Source: Oxynema aestuarii AP17
GTDB taxonomy: Bacteria; Cyanobacteriota; Cyanobacteriia; Cyanobacteriales; Laspinemataceae
Length of the DNA: 64,000 bases
NCBI RefSeq assembly: GCF_012295525.1
Contig: NZ_CP051167.1
Span: 4,447,501 to 4,511,500 of the forward strand
Direction: 5' to 3'
Shown here in pieces: positions 27,893-37,156 of this stretch. The translations under genes were made by a program, and so were the position numbers. How positions within the stretch are numbered: position 1 is the first letter of the stretch; each line of letters starts with the position of its first letter. The notes below the pieces were generated by a model. That model saw nothing but the letters and a program-made list of their open reading frames with translations. It did no database searches and was not told where the DNA came from.

Positions 27893-30808
27893 ATGCAACA
27901 GCAAACCCCCTCGATCGCCCGCTTGTACGGACTGACTCAAGCCGAAGTCGAAGCCCGTCGTCAGGAATTTGGGGCGAACGTTTTGACCCCACCGGAACGA
28001 ACCCCCGGCTGGAAGTTATTTCTCGAAAAGTTTGAAGATCCGGTCATTCGGATTTTGACGATCGCCGCGATCGTATCGATCGCCATCGGCTTTTTTAACG
28101 ACAGTTACCTCGAAGGAATAGGTATTATTACAGCTATTTTCTTGGCGACAACAGTTTCCTTTGTGAACGAATATCAAGCCAATCGAGAATTTGACATTCT
28201 CAATCAAGTCAGCGACGAAACGCCGATCCAAGTCATTCGCGAAGGGGAATATCTCACCGTTCCCCAAAAAGACCTCGTCGTCGGCGATTTAGTTTTATTA
28301 GAAAAAGGGGATGAAGTTCCCGCCGATGGAGAGGCGATCGAAGCAGTATCGCTGCAAGTGGCGGAAGCGAACTTAACCGGGGAACCCCCCGTGAGTAAAT
28401 TCGATCGCCGCACCGCCTCCAGCCGCAACGATGAAAGTCGCACCTATCCGGCTGACCAATTATTGCGCGGGACGATCGTCATGGAAGGTCACGGGACGAT
28501 CGAAGTGACCGCCGTGGGCGATCGCACGGAAATCGGACAGACGGCGCGTGCTGCAGCCCAAGAAACCGACGAAGAAACGCCGTTAACGCTGCAACTGCAA
28601 CGGTTGAGCCGCGCGATCGCCGTCGCGGGGTTATCCGTGGCCCTGTTAGTAGACGGGGCGCTGGTGGTACGCGGGGTGGCGATCGCCGAATTGAGCTTGA
28701 CCGGACAACAGTGGTATGTCGTCGGCGTGCTAACCCTCGCCGTGGCGATCGCCCTCGTGCGGATTTGGCTGCCGATCGCCTACGACGGCTTCGAGTTTGC
28801 CGGATGGACCGACCGACGCCCGGAGTGGTTGGAACGAGACACGGCGGCAGAATGGCTGAAAACCGCAGCGATCGCCCTCTCGTGCTTGGGAATCGGTCTC
28901 GGAGTCGGCGCGATCGCCGGATTTTTGCCGGAATCGGGGACGCCGTGGTTACCCGTAGACGCCGCGCGATCGTTGCTGACCTACTTCACGATCGCCGTGA
29001 CCATCGTCGTCGTCGCCGTTCCCGAAGGCTTGGCCCTGAGTGTCACCCTCAGCCTCGCCTACAGTATGCGTAAAATGACCAAACAAAATAACCTCGTGCG
29101 GCGGATGCACGCCTGCGAGACGATCGGCGCCGCCACGGTGATCTGTTCCGACAAAACCGGAACCATGACCCTCAATCAAATGCAGGTGGCTCACGCCGAA
29201 TTACCCGACCCCAACACCCCCATCGGTCGCCGTCTGGTCGAAGGCATCTGCGCCAATTCCACGGCTCACCTGCACCGCCATCCCGGAGAAGCCAGCCAAC
29301 CGTTGGGCAATCCCACGGAAGGGGCGCTCTTGCTGTGGTTGGAAGAAGGAGGGATCGACTACGCCACCGAACGCGACGCCTTCACGACGATCCAACAGTG
29401 GACGTTTTCGACCGATCGCAAATACATGGCCACCGTGGGCCGCTCTCCGAGTCGAGAACGTCCGATCTTGCACGTCAAAGGGGCGCCGGAAATCTTGCTC
29501 GATCGCTGCACCCGACAAATCGACGGCGACGGGACGACAGGTGAGATCGAATCGGCGGCGATCGCCGCACAATTGCAACGCTATCAAAGCCGGGGAATGA
29601 GAACCCTGGGGTTTGCGTGGCTCGAAGATCCGCCCCTCCCCTCCGAGGCGAATGCGGGGGAAGTGGCGATCGACCAACTCGCCGAGAACATGACTTGGGT
29701 GGGGTTCGTGGCGATCGCCGACCCGATCCGCGAGGACGTGCCCGCCGCGATCGCCGCCTGTCAACAAGCGCAAATCGCCGTCAAAATGGTCACCGGAGAT
29801 AACCCGACGACCGCCAAAGAAATCGCCCGTCAAATTGGATTAGTAGACGAGACCGATCCCCCCGAATCCTATCTCACCGGGCCGGAGTTTTCCCAACTCG
29901 ACGACGAAGCCGCCCAACTTGCCGCCGTGCGCTTAAAAGTCCTCTCTCGCGCCCGTCCCGGCGACAAGCAGCGCCTCGTGAAAATGCTGCAAGCGGGCGA
30001 TCGGGTGGTGGCGGTCACCGGAGATGGAACTAACGACGCCCCAGCCCTCAATCAAGCTCAAGTCGGTTTGGCGATGGGTCGTACCAGCACCAGTGTGGCG
30101 AAAGAAGCCAGCGATATTATTATTCTCGATCGCGCCTTTTTAACCATCGAACGGGCGATCGTTTGGGGGCGATCGCTCTATCAAAATATCCAGAAATTTA
30201 TTCTGTTTCAACTGACAATTAATGTCGCCGCTTGTGGGATTGCCCTTCTCGGTCCGTTTATCGGCATCGAACTGCCCCTGACCGTGACCCAGTTGTTATG
30301 GGTTAATTTAATTATGGATACCTTCGCCGCCCTCGCCCTCGCCACGGAACCGCCGAATGAGAAAGTGATGGAAAGTCCGCCGCGCAATCCTCAAGATTTT
30401 ATTATTTCTAAACCGATGGCGGTCAATATTTTTACTACGGCGTTTTTCTTTTTAATTTTTCTGACGGGCTTTTTATTATTTATTCAAACTGACGGCGCGA
30501 TCGCCGACTACGACCTTTCTTTATTTTTCAGTACCTTTGTAATGTTGCAATTCTGGAATTTGTTCAATGCTAAATGTTTTGGGATTAACCAATCGGTATT
30601 TTCTCATTTATGGTCGAATCTCAACTTTTTGGCGATCGCCGCGATCGTCTTCGTCGGTCAAGTTTTGATGGTACAGTTTGGCGGCGAGGTATTTAGAACT
30701 GTTCCCCTTTCCTTTCACGATTGGCTGGCGATCGTCGGCGGAACCTCCCTCGTTTTGTGGGTCGGCGAACTCACCCGCGCGATCGCCCGTTTTCGCCTGC
30801 GCGTTTAG
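27893..30808 (+). CDS. Calcium-transporting P-type ATPase (PMCA-like)
   Basis: A 971-residue P2-type ATPase expected to pump Ca2+ across the plasma membrane. In order: the N-terminal YGLTQAEVEARRQEFGANVL cation-ATPase region, two membrane segments, the actuator loop with EANLTGEPPVSK (TGE), then VVVAVPEGLALSVTLSLAYS, the PEGL motif of Ca2+ pumps. Next are the phosphorylation site ICSDKTGTMTLNQM, nucleotide-binding KGAPE, hinge VTGDGTNDAPALNQA and a six-helix C-terminal bundle. The sequence around NNLVRRMHACETIGAATVIC is closest to the plasma-membrane-type (PMCA) branch. Confidence 0.9.
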   Translation: MQQQTPSIARLYGLTQAEVEARRQEFGANVLTPPERTPGWKLFLEKFEDPVIRILTIAAIVSIAIGFFNDSYLEGIGIITAIFLATTVSFVNEYQANREFDILNQVSDETPIQVIREGEYLTVPQKDLVVGDLVLLEKGDEVPADGEAIEAVSLQVAEANLTGEPPVSKFDRRTASSRNDESRTYPADQLLRGTIVMEGHGTIEVTAVGDRTEIGQTARAAAQETDEETPLTLQLQRLSRAIAVAGLSVALLVDGALVVRGVAIAELSLTGQQWYVVGVLTLAVAIALVRIWLPIAYDGFEFAGWTDRRPEWLERDTAAEWLKTAAIALSCLGIGLGVGAIAGFLPESGTPWLPVDAARSLLTYFTIAVTIVVVAVPEGLALSVTLSLAYSMRKMTKQNNLVRRMHACETIGAATVICSDKTGTMTLNQMQVAHAELPDPNTPIGRRLVEGICANSTAHLHRHPGEASQPLGNPTEGALLLWLEEGGIDYATERDAFTTIQQWTFSTDRKYMATVGRSPSRERPILHVKGAPEILLDRCTRQIDGDGTTGEIESAAIAAQLQRYQSRGMRTLGFAWLEDPPLPSEANAGEVAIDQLAENMTWVGFVAIADPIREDVPAAIAACQQAQIAVKMVTGDNPTTAKEIARQIGLVDETDPPESYLTGPEFSQLDDEAAQLAAVRLKVLSRARPGDKQRLVKMLQAGDRVVAVTGDGTNDAPALNQAQVGLAMGRTSTSVAKEASDIIILDRAFLTIERAIVWGRSLYQNIQKFILFQLTINVAACGIALLGPFIGIELPLTVTQLLWVNLIMDTFAALALATEPPNEKVMESPPRNPQDFIISKPMAVNIFTTAFFFLIFLTGFLLFIQTDGAIADYDLSLFFSTFVMLQFWNLFNAKCFGINQSVFSHLWSNLNFLAIAAIVFVGQVLMVQFGGEVFRTVPLSFHDWLAIVGGTSLVLWVGELTRAIARFRLRV

Positions 30809-30897
30809 GGACTGCGTGTAAGGGACGAGGGCGATCCTCTGTCAAAACCTGACAATGAAGTGATAAGCTCAACGTTCATCTATTTTTACATAAGAAT

Positions 30898-31204
30898 ATG
30901 AAAGATTGTAAACTCCCAAAACTTACTCAAGACGCCATTAAAAAGCTGGCCACGGCTAAAAGTTACCGACGCGGTGTTGAGTGACCAAAAAGATATAATT
31001 AAAAGCTTGAAAAACCTGAGAAAATTTGGTATTCTCATTGATATGGCAATTTGAGAAAATTAGGCTCACTATCTCCAAGATATCAAACGAATTTACGAAC
31101 AGATTGGATAGGTAGATCTCTGGCAGGGATTGATTCAGAACTTGCGTTCCAAATATAGCCGCTTGCCTGGGTTAAACGACGAGCTAAACAAAGCAAATTT
31201 GTAG
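30898..31204 (+). pseudogene. Decayed SWIM zinc-finger gene
   Basis: The ATG at 30898 opens MKDCKLPKLTQDAIKKLATA and KSYRRGVE before a stop at 30982, very like the start of SWIM zinc-finger proteins (LT...I..LA...S..RG..YY). About 120 bases further on, the frame LWQGLIQNLRSKYSRLPGLN to DELNKANL ends at 31204, like their C terminus. The zinc-binding core between is gone, so this is a remnant with an internal deletion and several stops. Confidence 0.45.
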
Positions 31205-31248
31205 CTAAAAATTAAGGCGATCGCGCTGTCATAGGCGATCGCACAAAC

Positions 31249-32112
31249 TTAAATTTCTAAAGTCTCTCGAACTTCTTCAACCGACAATTCTAAAACTTCT
31301 GCAATTTCTTCGACACTATACCCGCGTTCTCTCATCTTCAAAGCAGTTTTAAAAATTTTCTCTTGTAACTGCTGCAATCCCTGCTGCAATCCCTGCTGCA
31401 ATCCCTGCTGCAATCCCTGCTGTAATCCCTCCTGTAATCCCTCCTGTAATCCTTCTTCCTTGGCTTCTTGATAAACTTTTGTTTGTTTTAAACTGCCCAA
31501 TCCCAACATTTTGCCGATCTCCTCGCGAGACAGTTTCGGTAACTTGTAAATAACAATCGTCTCTATTAATTCTAAAACATCACGGCGGTGAGTCGCTTCG
31601 GTAATTTCTTCTTGGGTTCGCGCGATCGATTGGCGGGCTTTTTCTGGGGTCTCCTCTTCGGAGGTGACAATCAATTTGACAATTTCGACGCCGAGAGAGG
31701 TTTCCGCCTCATCTCCCCATTCGTCGAGGTAGACTCGCGTAACGCGATCGCTTTCCAAAAGCGAACCGTATTGCAAGTGTTGTTCGACTTCAAACTGTCG
31801 CGTCGGATAAATCACTAACGCCGACCACGGATTCGCGATCGGTTTGTATTGCGACAAATAGAGAAATATTTGTCCAAAAAAACGGAAATAAAACCCTTCT
31901 TCTCAATAAAACTGAACTTCGACAAAATAGATCGGTTCTCCCCGTTGTGGAGATTTAGGAACGAATAATCCATCCAGGCGAAATGCCAGTTGTTTGAGTT
32001 CGACCGATTGAAATTCGTAGCGATCGGCTTCTGCTGGCGGACGACCGATCGCGTGAAAAATCACATCGGGAAAGATTTGAAATAAGCGATAAAAGATCGA
32101 ATCGGTTTTCAT
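31249..32112 (-). pseudogene. DUF2887/Rpn-type putative nuclease gene split by a stop codon
   Basis: Leftward from 32112: MKTDSIFYRLFQIFPDVIFH, then RLDGLFVPKS and IYFVEVQFY, a TGA at about 31901-31903, and the same frame continues EEGFYFRFFGQIFLYLSQYK to 31249. This is the layout of the PD-(D/E)XK-like Rpn/DUF2887 family (D in LDGLF, E-x-Q in VEVQF). The C-terminal part has tandem GLQQ/GLQEG units (12-bp repeats, about 31375-31455) and an HTH-like end (GYSVEEIAEVLELS). One stop separates the halves; a re-start at 31857 would lack the catalytic part. Confidence 0.7.
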
Positions 32113-32124
32113 TAATTTTAACTC

Positions 32125-32158
32125 AAAAAAGAGGAGAGAGTGACTTCACCCCTCCTCT
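32125..32158 (-). terminator. Rho-independent terminator after lysS
   Basis: On the minus strand, AGAGGAG and CTCCTCT form a stem with an inner GGGTGAAG/CACTCTC region, followed by TTTTTT. It lies 24 bases past the lysyl-tRNA synthetase stop. Confidence 0.8.
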
Positions 32159-32181
32159 AACATGGATAAGATTAGGGGGAG

Positions 32182-33762
32182 TTACGAGATCGCCTCCTTC
32201 AGCGCGATCGCCTCTCGCAAGCGCCCGATCGCAAAAGACTTCTCTAAATACGAAAGTAAATTCCCCGCTTTCGGTCCGCGTTCTTTCCCCATAAACGAGA
32301 GGTAAACCGCCGGAAATGCTGCACCGGGTTTCATTTGCAATTCCTTAGACGTAGAAAACAACACCGTTTGTAACGTTTCTCCATCCCAACTCTCGGTATT
32401 TTCGAGATTTTCGATTAACTTCGTTAAATAGTTCACCTGTTCGTCAGTTAAAGCTTGGGCTTGTTCCGGAACTTCATCGAAATAGAGAACGAGCTTTTCT
32501 TCTTCATCTGCATAATCGTCTAACCATTTTTGCGCCGCTTCAATACGACGTTTGACGACTTCGCGATCGAACTCACTCAAAGGTTGGGGCGATCGCTTCT
32601 CGACTTCCGGTTCGATATCAATATGAGGAATTTGCAGTAGAGAAATTAAGGTACTGAAATCAAACGGCTGATAAGTCTTCACCTCATCCCCTAACTGGGC
32701 ATAAAATAGAGAGAGTAAATCTTTCGTCAGCGCCTCTTTTTCCCCTTCCCGTTCGTACTTTTCAATTAACGTATCGTAATCGCGAAATAACCGGGTAATC
32801 GTCTCGTAATTCGGTGCGAAGTTAATCACCGTCTTCGGTTGCGTTCGCAACATCAAGAAACGCAATAATTCCGGCGGTAGTAACTCGGCAATTTCTTTCG
32901 CAGAAGACCCGACCCCTTTAGAAGAACTCATCTTCGTTCCGTTCACTAAGATAAATTCGTAAGGGGAATGATAGGGCGGTTTTTTATGCAAGACTTTGCG
33001 ACAAATCGCGTTGGCGACATCCCGAGAACCGCCTTTCTGGGAGTGATCTTTTCCGGCGAGTTCGATGGTCACGCCGATAACTTGCCACTTCGCCACCCAT
33101 TCGACTTTCCAAGGTAATTTTCCATTCCCGTCAAATGGCGAAATCCAACCGGAATGACCGCATCCTTCGACATAATTGGTGGCGTCGGGTTTGCAGGTAT
33201 AAAAAACTTCTTTACCGTTGTAATCGGTCACTACGGTGGTGGCAATTTTGCCGCAGTTTTCGCAGATGACTTGAAACGGGTACCAATTATCGGGTCGTTC
33301 GGCTTTGCTGACTTCTTTGTAAGCTTCCCGAACGAGGTGGGCGTTATTGAGAAATATGTCGATATGCTCGTTCAGTCTGCCCGATCGATACAGATCGCGC
33401 AAGTAGTAAATTTCGGGTTTGACGCCTAAATAGTCGAAAACTTCTAAGAATTCGCCCATGAAATATTTGGCGTAATCGCTGGCGTTGTCTCCCGGTGAGG
33501 GAACATTGCACAAGGGATAACCGAGATAGGGCGAAAATTTGTCTCGATCTAGATATTGGGGAACCGTATCGAGGGCGTCGTAGTCGTCTACGCCATAAGT
33601 AAATTTAACGGGCTTACCTGCGTGTTTCAAGGCACGGTAAATGACGTCATGAATGATGACACCCCGCAAAGACCCCACGTGAACGCGACCGGATGGGGTT
33701 TTTGAATCGTTGACGATTTGTTCGCCTTGTGAACTTGCAGCGATTTTGTCAGCCCAAAACAT
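32182..33762 (-). CDS. lysS: Lysyl-tRNA synthetase, class I type
   Basis: A 526-residue class I LysRS (archaeal-type, PF01921). The HIGH-type motif is in PSGRVHVGSLRGVIIHDV and the KMSKS-type motif in GTKMSSSKGVGSSAKE. A zinc-binding part lies between (CENCGK ... CKPDATNYVEGCGHSGW). The family stretch WKVEWVAKWQVIGVTIELAG is clear, and the C terminus is the helical cage domain. It charges tRNA-Lys. Most bacteria use the unrelated class II enzyme. Codon use and HIP1 sites match the core genes, so any transfer was not recent. Confidence 0.92.
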   Translation of the reverse strand: MFWADKIAASSQGEQIVNDSKTPSGRVHVGSLRGVIIHDVIYRALKHAGKPVKFTYGVDDYDALDTVPQYLDRDKFSPYLGYPLCNVPSPGDNASDYAKYFMGEFLEVFDYLGVKPEIYYLRDLYRSGRLNEHIDIFLNNAHLVREAYKEVSKAERPDNWYPFQVICENCGKIATTVVTDYNGKEVFYTCKPDATNYVEGCGHSGWISPFDGNGKLPWKVEWVAKWQVIGVTIELAGKDHSQKGGSRDVANAICRKVLHKKPPYHSPYEFILVNGTKMSSSKGVGSSAKEIAELLPPELLRFLMLRTQPKTVINFAPNYETITRLFRDYDTLIEKYEREGEKEALTKDLLSLFYAQLGDEVKTYQPFDFSTLISLLQIPHIDIEPEVEKRSPQPLSEFDREVVKRRIEAAQKWLDDYADEEEKLVLYFDEVPEQAQALTDEQVNYLTKLIENLENTESWDGETLQTVLFSTSKELQMKPGAAFPAVYLSFMGKERGPKAGNLLSYLEKSFAIGRLREAIALKEAIS

Positions 33763-33912
33763 ACTCTAAGATTTAATTTTTAGAAAACTTTTCTAGTCTA
33801 TCACGGTTGGTGGGGTCTGGTTTTTTATTGGGGTAGAATTTTGGATTTTAGATGGAGAGGGTAACGCTTCTGCTGTTAGGGAAGGGTGCAAGATGGCCGC
33901 CCTACGGTGTTC

Positions 33913-34740
33913 CTATTCACTTTCTACTTCCTGGCGTTTTGCTAATTCTCGTTTGATTTGCTGCCAAATGGTTTCGAGTTCTTCGACGCTGTAATCGCTT
34001 AAGGGGCGATCGCAGGCTTGTTCTAGTTTGGAGAAACGACGGACAAAGCGATGGTTGGTTTCGTGAAGGGCCGCTTCGGGATCGAGGTCGTACCACCGGG
34101 CGAGGTTGATGATGACGAAGAGTAGATCGCCGAGTTCGGCTTGTTGTTCGGCGGGGGTTTCGTGTTTGAGGGCGTGGTGAAATTCGCCGAGTTCTTCGTG
34201 GAATTTCTCCCAAACTCCTTCGATACTATCCCACTCGAAACCGACATCTGCGGCTTTGCGCGAGATTTTCATTCCGGCGACGAGGGGGGGAAGGGTTCGG
34301 GCGTATTTTTCGAGTTTGTAACTGAGTTGTTGGGTTTGTTCTGGGGTCTGTCCTTTTTCGCGGGCTTTGATCTGTTCCCAGTTTTGATGGACTTGTTCGA
34401 TGCTGTTGACTTCGAGGTCGCCGAAGACGTGGGGATGGCGGCGGATCAGTTTTTCGCCGATGCCTTGGGCGATTTCGGCGAGGGTGAATTGGTTGGATTC
34501 GCTGGCGATTTGCGCTTGGAGGACGATTTGGAGGAGGAGGTCGCCGAGTTCTTCGCAAATGGCGCTTGAGTCTGCGGTTTTGATGGCGTCTACGACTTCG
34601 TAGGCTTCTTCGATGATGTAGGGGGTGAGGGTTGCTTGTGTTTGGGCTAAATCCCAGGGACAGCCGCCTTCGGGCGATCGCAGTTGGGCGACGACTTCGA
34701 TCAGTTTTTGGAGGGCGTCGAGGGTAGGGTTGGAGGTCAT
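33913..34740 (-). CDS. mazG: Nucleoside triphosphate pyrophosphohydrolase MazG
   Basis: A 275-residue MazG with two MazG domains in tandem. The first has the metal-binding set: PEGGCPWDLAQT, IEEAYEVVDAI and EELGDLLLQIVLQ. The second, in the C-terminal half, has KISRKAADVGFEWDS, EELGEFHHAL and ELGDLLFVIINLAR. MazG hydrolyses NTPs and dNTPs to monophosphates, a housecleaning role that also affects ppGpp responses. The length is normal and there is a 34-bp AT-rich leader. Confidence 0.92.
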   Translation of the reverse strand: MTSNPTLDALQKLIEVVAQLRSPEGGCPWDLAQTQATLTPYIIEEAYEVVDAIKTADSSAICEELGDLLLQIVLQAQIASESNQFTLAEIAQGIGEKLIRRHPHVFGDLEVNSIEQVHQNWEQIKAREKGQTPEQTQQLSYKLEKYARTLPPLVAGMKISRKAADVGFEWDSIEGVWEKFHEELGEFHHALKHETPAEQQAELGDLLFVIINLARWYDLDPEAALHETNHRFVRRFSKLEQACDRPLSDYSVEELETIWQQIKRELAKRQEVESE

Positions 34741-34928
34741 GGGATTTTAGAGTTTAGAGGGGTGATTTTGCAGGATTGAAGAGTGAAGGTTGCAGATTCT
34801 CGATTTTACGGGAATTCGGGAGGGACGATCGCCCGTTGCTGGTATTGTATCGGTTCCGAGTTCCTCTGAGTTCGGGCGATCGCCTCAATCTCAATTCCAA
34901 AATCAACACTCTAAAATCTCAAATTCCC

Positions 34929-35531
34929 TTATCTTTTACTGCTGCGTTTTTTGACAGAACGGGTCTGGCGGGGCGATCGCCGTTTGCCCTTACTGGCTTT
35001 TTTCGGACGCTTCCACCCTAGAACGCCTTTGGCTTTCAAGCGTTTGTAACCGGAGGAGCACCAATCACTCAGGGAATGACTCAGGGCGCCGAGTTCCAAC
35101 CCCAGCAATAGGGCGATCGCCTCGGGACTATATTCGACCAGCGATCGCCCCGCGACCTGTTTGACCTCTCGCCAATTCAAATCGAGCTGAAATAACCAAT
35201 AACTCGCAGTTAAACCAACCACCCCCGCCAGCAATACCCAAATGCTCAAATACAACACCCGCAGGGCCGTCCCGATAATCGGACCGTGGGAGAGAAACGA
35301 ACGATGGCGCAAACTTTTCTGATACGGAATCCACAACCACCGCAACCACCCCCAACGCTGGAACTGGCAGGAGTAAATATCGAGGTCGGGACCGAACATC
35401 AAGCCGCTAAATAAAAAACCGCCCGCGACCACTAAGGTGAGGCTACTGTTGCGGGTTGTGCTGTAGGTGGCAATGGCGACGAGGGGCAACGTCCACAAGG
35501 TAATGCGATCGTGGGTGCGGCCAGCAGGCAT
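34929..35531 (-). CDS. DUF2227-type metal-binding membrane protein
   Basis: A 200-residue protein with family landmarks AGRTHDRITLWTLPLVA (H/D near the N terminus), GPDLDIYSCQFQRWGWL, YQKSLRHRSFLSHGPIIGTA and LGALSHSLSDW. The conserved histidines and aspartates suggest metal binding, and three to four hydrophobic segments suggest membrane attachment. The C-terminal tail (about 35 residues) is extremely basic (KKASKGKRRSPRQTRSVKKR). Function unknown. Confidence 0.78.
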   Translation of the reverse strand: MPAGRTHDRITLWTLPLVAIATYSTTRNSSLTLVVAGGFLFSGLMFGPDLDIYSCQFQRWGWLRWLWIPYQKSLRHRSFLSHGPIIGTALRVLYLSIWVLLAGVVGLTASYWLFQLDLNWREVKQVAGRSLVEYSPEAIALLLGLELGALSHSLSDWCSSGYKRLKAKGVLGWKRPKKASKGKRRSPRQTRSVKKRSSKR

Positions 35532-35577
35532 GAAAATTTCAACAAGTTATGTTAGAATGCAAATCGGCTCGGAAAAC

Positions 35578-35649
35578 GGGCGGTTAGCTCAGTGGTAGAG
35601 CGCCTGCCTTACAAGCAGGATGCCACTGGTTCGAATCCAGTACCGCCCA
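35578..35649 (+). tRNA. tRNA-Val(UAC)
   Basis: A 72-nt cloverleaf. Acceptor stem GGGCGGT pairs with ACCGCCC, discriminator base A. D-arm TTAGCTCAGTGGTAGAGC. Anticodon stem-loop CCTGC-CTTACAA-GCAGG gives anticodon TAC (valine). T-arm CTGGTTCGAATCCAG. The terminal CCA is not encoded. Confidence 0.95.
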
Positions 35650-35939
35650 TATTTTACATATCAATCTTTCAATAGTCGGCCATTGGTATTTTTTATCGTT
35701 TTTGGCTGGTTTTTTGCAGGTCGGCGATCGCTGCAACCCGAGGTTGTACGATTTTCTATTTTAGGGGTAATTTAAGCATTTACTTTATTCAGATGGAGCG
35801 ATCGCCAGAAGTCAAGGGGATGCGATTTCCTCGAAAACATTCCTGAAACATCACTGACTCAGGCAATTTAGAGTTGTGCGAAATCCTTCTAAAATCATCT
35901 AAAATCTTGAGGTCGAGTCCTCAGAAATATGGCGTCAAA

Positions 35940-36224
35940 TCAGCGATCGCCCTCCTCAATCGGGGTCGGAACTTCTGTTAATCCCCAGCGATCGAGTAAG
36001 TTAACTACACCAACGGCGACGACTCCACCAATCGCCAAACCAATCACGAGCAAAATCACATACAACTGCCCAAATTGTTTTTTGGCCGCTTGATATCGCC
36101 GTTCGTCTTCTTCGGAAACTTCGGAAATTCCGTCATCTTCTGGCAGTTGGGTGCGATCGGGTAGTTCTGAGGTCGGTTGATGGGAATTGCGATCGCCAAA
36201 TGGTTCTTTGGAAAACTGATTCAT
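35940..36224 (-). CDS. Small single-span membrane protein
   Basis: A 94-residue protein with a polar acidic N-terminal half (ELPDRTQLPEDDGISEVSEE) and one membrane helix near residues 52-75 (LYVILLVIGLAIGGVVAVGV). The C terminus is acidic. It has the look of a conserved cyanobacterial small membrane protein. No function is recognised. The intergenic run to its right (36225-36383) contains CTAAAAT/CTAAACT-type heptamers. Confidence 0.6.
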   Translation of the reverse strand: MNQFSKEPFGDRNSHQPTSELPDRTQLPEDDGISEVSEEDERRYQAAKKQFGQLYVILLVIGLAIGGVVAVGVVNLLDRWGLTEVPTPIEEGDR

Positions 36225-36383
36225 GGAATTTTAGAGTTTAGATTTTAGAGTTTAGACTTTCCCAGCGCGCTCCGATTGAGTTTAACATGGGGGGCGGATC
36301 TAACAAAATAACACATTGTATATTCGTGCGGAGTTTACAGCTCTTTTTCGATTGGGCGATCGCTAGGGATAATCGTCATTCAA

Positions 36384-36416
36384 ACAAAAAAATAGCCCTC
36401 CTATTTTAAGGAGGGT
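36384..36416 (-). terminator. Rho-independent terminator of the psb34-psb35 unit
   Basis: CCCTCCT (36396-36402) pairs with AGGAGGG (36409-36415) over a 6-base loop. On the plus strand the stem is preceded by a run of A (36386-36392), which is the U-tract for leftward transcription. It lies 40 bases after the psb35 stop. Confidence 0.82.
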
Positions 36417-36456
36417 AAGAGAGCTAGCCCGAATTTATGTTGTCTAACCACCATCA

Positions 36457-36693
36457 TTATTCAGGCAGGTTGTTACTGGCGTAAGCATCCATGCGGTAAG
36501 CCGGAACGCGATCGTTATGGTCGATGTCTTTCCCAGTAATGCTTTTCGCCAGTTGCTCGAACGATTCCGAACGCCAGTTCCGTTCGTGGATGGGTTTGGT
36601 TTGTTCGCCTCGGAAATAAGCTTGGGTTCCGAGGATGGCGACGGCAGCCCAACCTGCGATAAATAAGGCGATCGAAATGGTGAAAGTAGCCAT
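36457..36693 (-). CDS. psb35: Psb35-like photosystem II assembly protein
   Basis: A 78-residue protein with one N-terminal membrane helix (ISIALFIAGWAAVAILGTQA) followed by YFRGEQTKPIHERNWRSESF, the conserved block of the cyanobacterial Ssl2148 family, described as Psb35. Psb35 stabilises the CP47 assembly module and its high-light-inducible proteins during photosystem II biogenesis. The gene is 55 bases downstream of psb34 and shares its terminator. The assignment is from recalled family sequence. Confidence 0.72.
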   Translation of the reverse strand: MATFTISIALFIAGWAAVAILGTQAYFRGEQTKPIHERNWRSESFEQLAKSITGKDIDHNDRVPAYRMDAYASNNLPE

Positions 36694-36748
36694 AATTTAA
36701 GTCTCCGTGAAATAACAGAAATACGACGGTGATGGTGTGATGCGGTTT

Positions 36749-36919
36749 CTAGCTGACACCAGCCGCAACTAAGAGCAGCCCGGTAAATAACAGGATGGAG
36801 AGGGCGCCTTGGAGCATGTAACGGCGTTGCTGGGCTTGAGAGGGATATTTAGCGTAATACATCTTCGGTTCGGTGGCGTAGTTGTTGAGGATGCCGCGTT
36901 CGTCGGTGGTGGTGTACAT
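36749..36919 (-). CDS. psb34: Psb34-like photosystem II assembly protein
   Basis: A 56-residue protein beginning MYTTTDERGILNNYATEPKM and continuing with YYAKYPSQAQQRRYMLQGAL and one membrane helix. The N-terminal ILNNYATEPKMYY block is typical of Psb34 (Ssl1498 family), a single-span, Hlip-like factor that binds CP47 in late photosystem II assembly intermediates. AAAGGAG sits ten bases before the ATG on the minus strand. The downstream partner is psb35. Confidence 0.72.
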   Translation of the reverse strand: MYTTTDERGILNNYATEPKMYYAKYPSQAQQRRYMLQGALSILLFTGLLLVAAGVS

Positions 36920-37156
36920 GAGTAGGAACTCCTTTCGTTTGGCTTGTTGTTAACTAATGTAACGCAATGTAAAGAAATATTACTGTGACTTGACAAGAAA
37001 AAACTCGTGATCTTTGTCACGAGGAGGGGAGGGAGTTGAGATTTGAGATTTTAGATTTGAGATTGAGAGGGTGGCGCTTGCGTTCTAAGGAGTGACTCAG
37101 TGAAGCGCAAGATGAGTGTTCCAGGGGCTTTTACCTGCCTTTTGCCTTTTGCGCAC

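Noticed and set aside
28016-29833. Several long frames antisense to the Ca2+-ATPase
   Set aside because: GC-rich third positions create open antisense frames; the sense protein is unambiguous.
31375-31455. Regularly spaced 12-bp units looked like a small CRISPR array
   Set aside because: The units are contiguous without spacers and are in frame, coding GLQ(Q/E) repeats at the end of a nuclease-like gene.
34141-34569. 142-codon frame antisense to mazG
   Set aside because: Phe/Gly/Glu-rich mirror of the helical MazG coding sequence; no ribosome-binding site.
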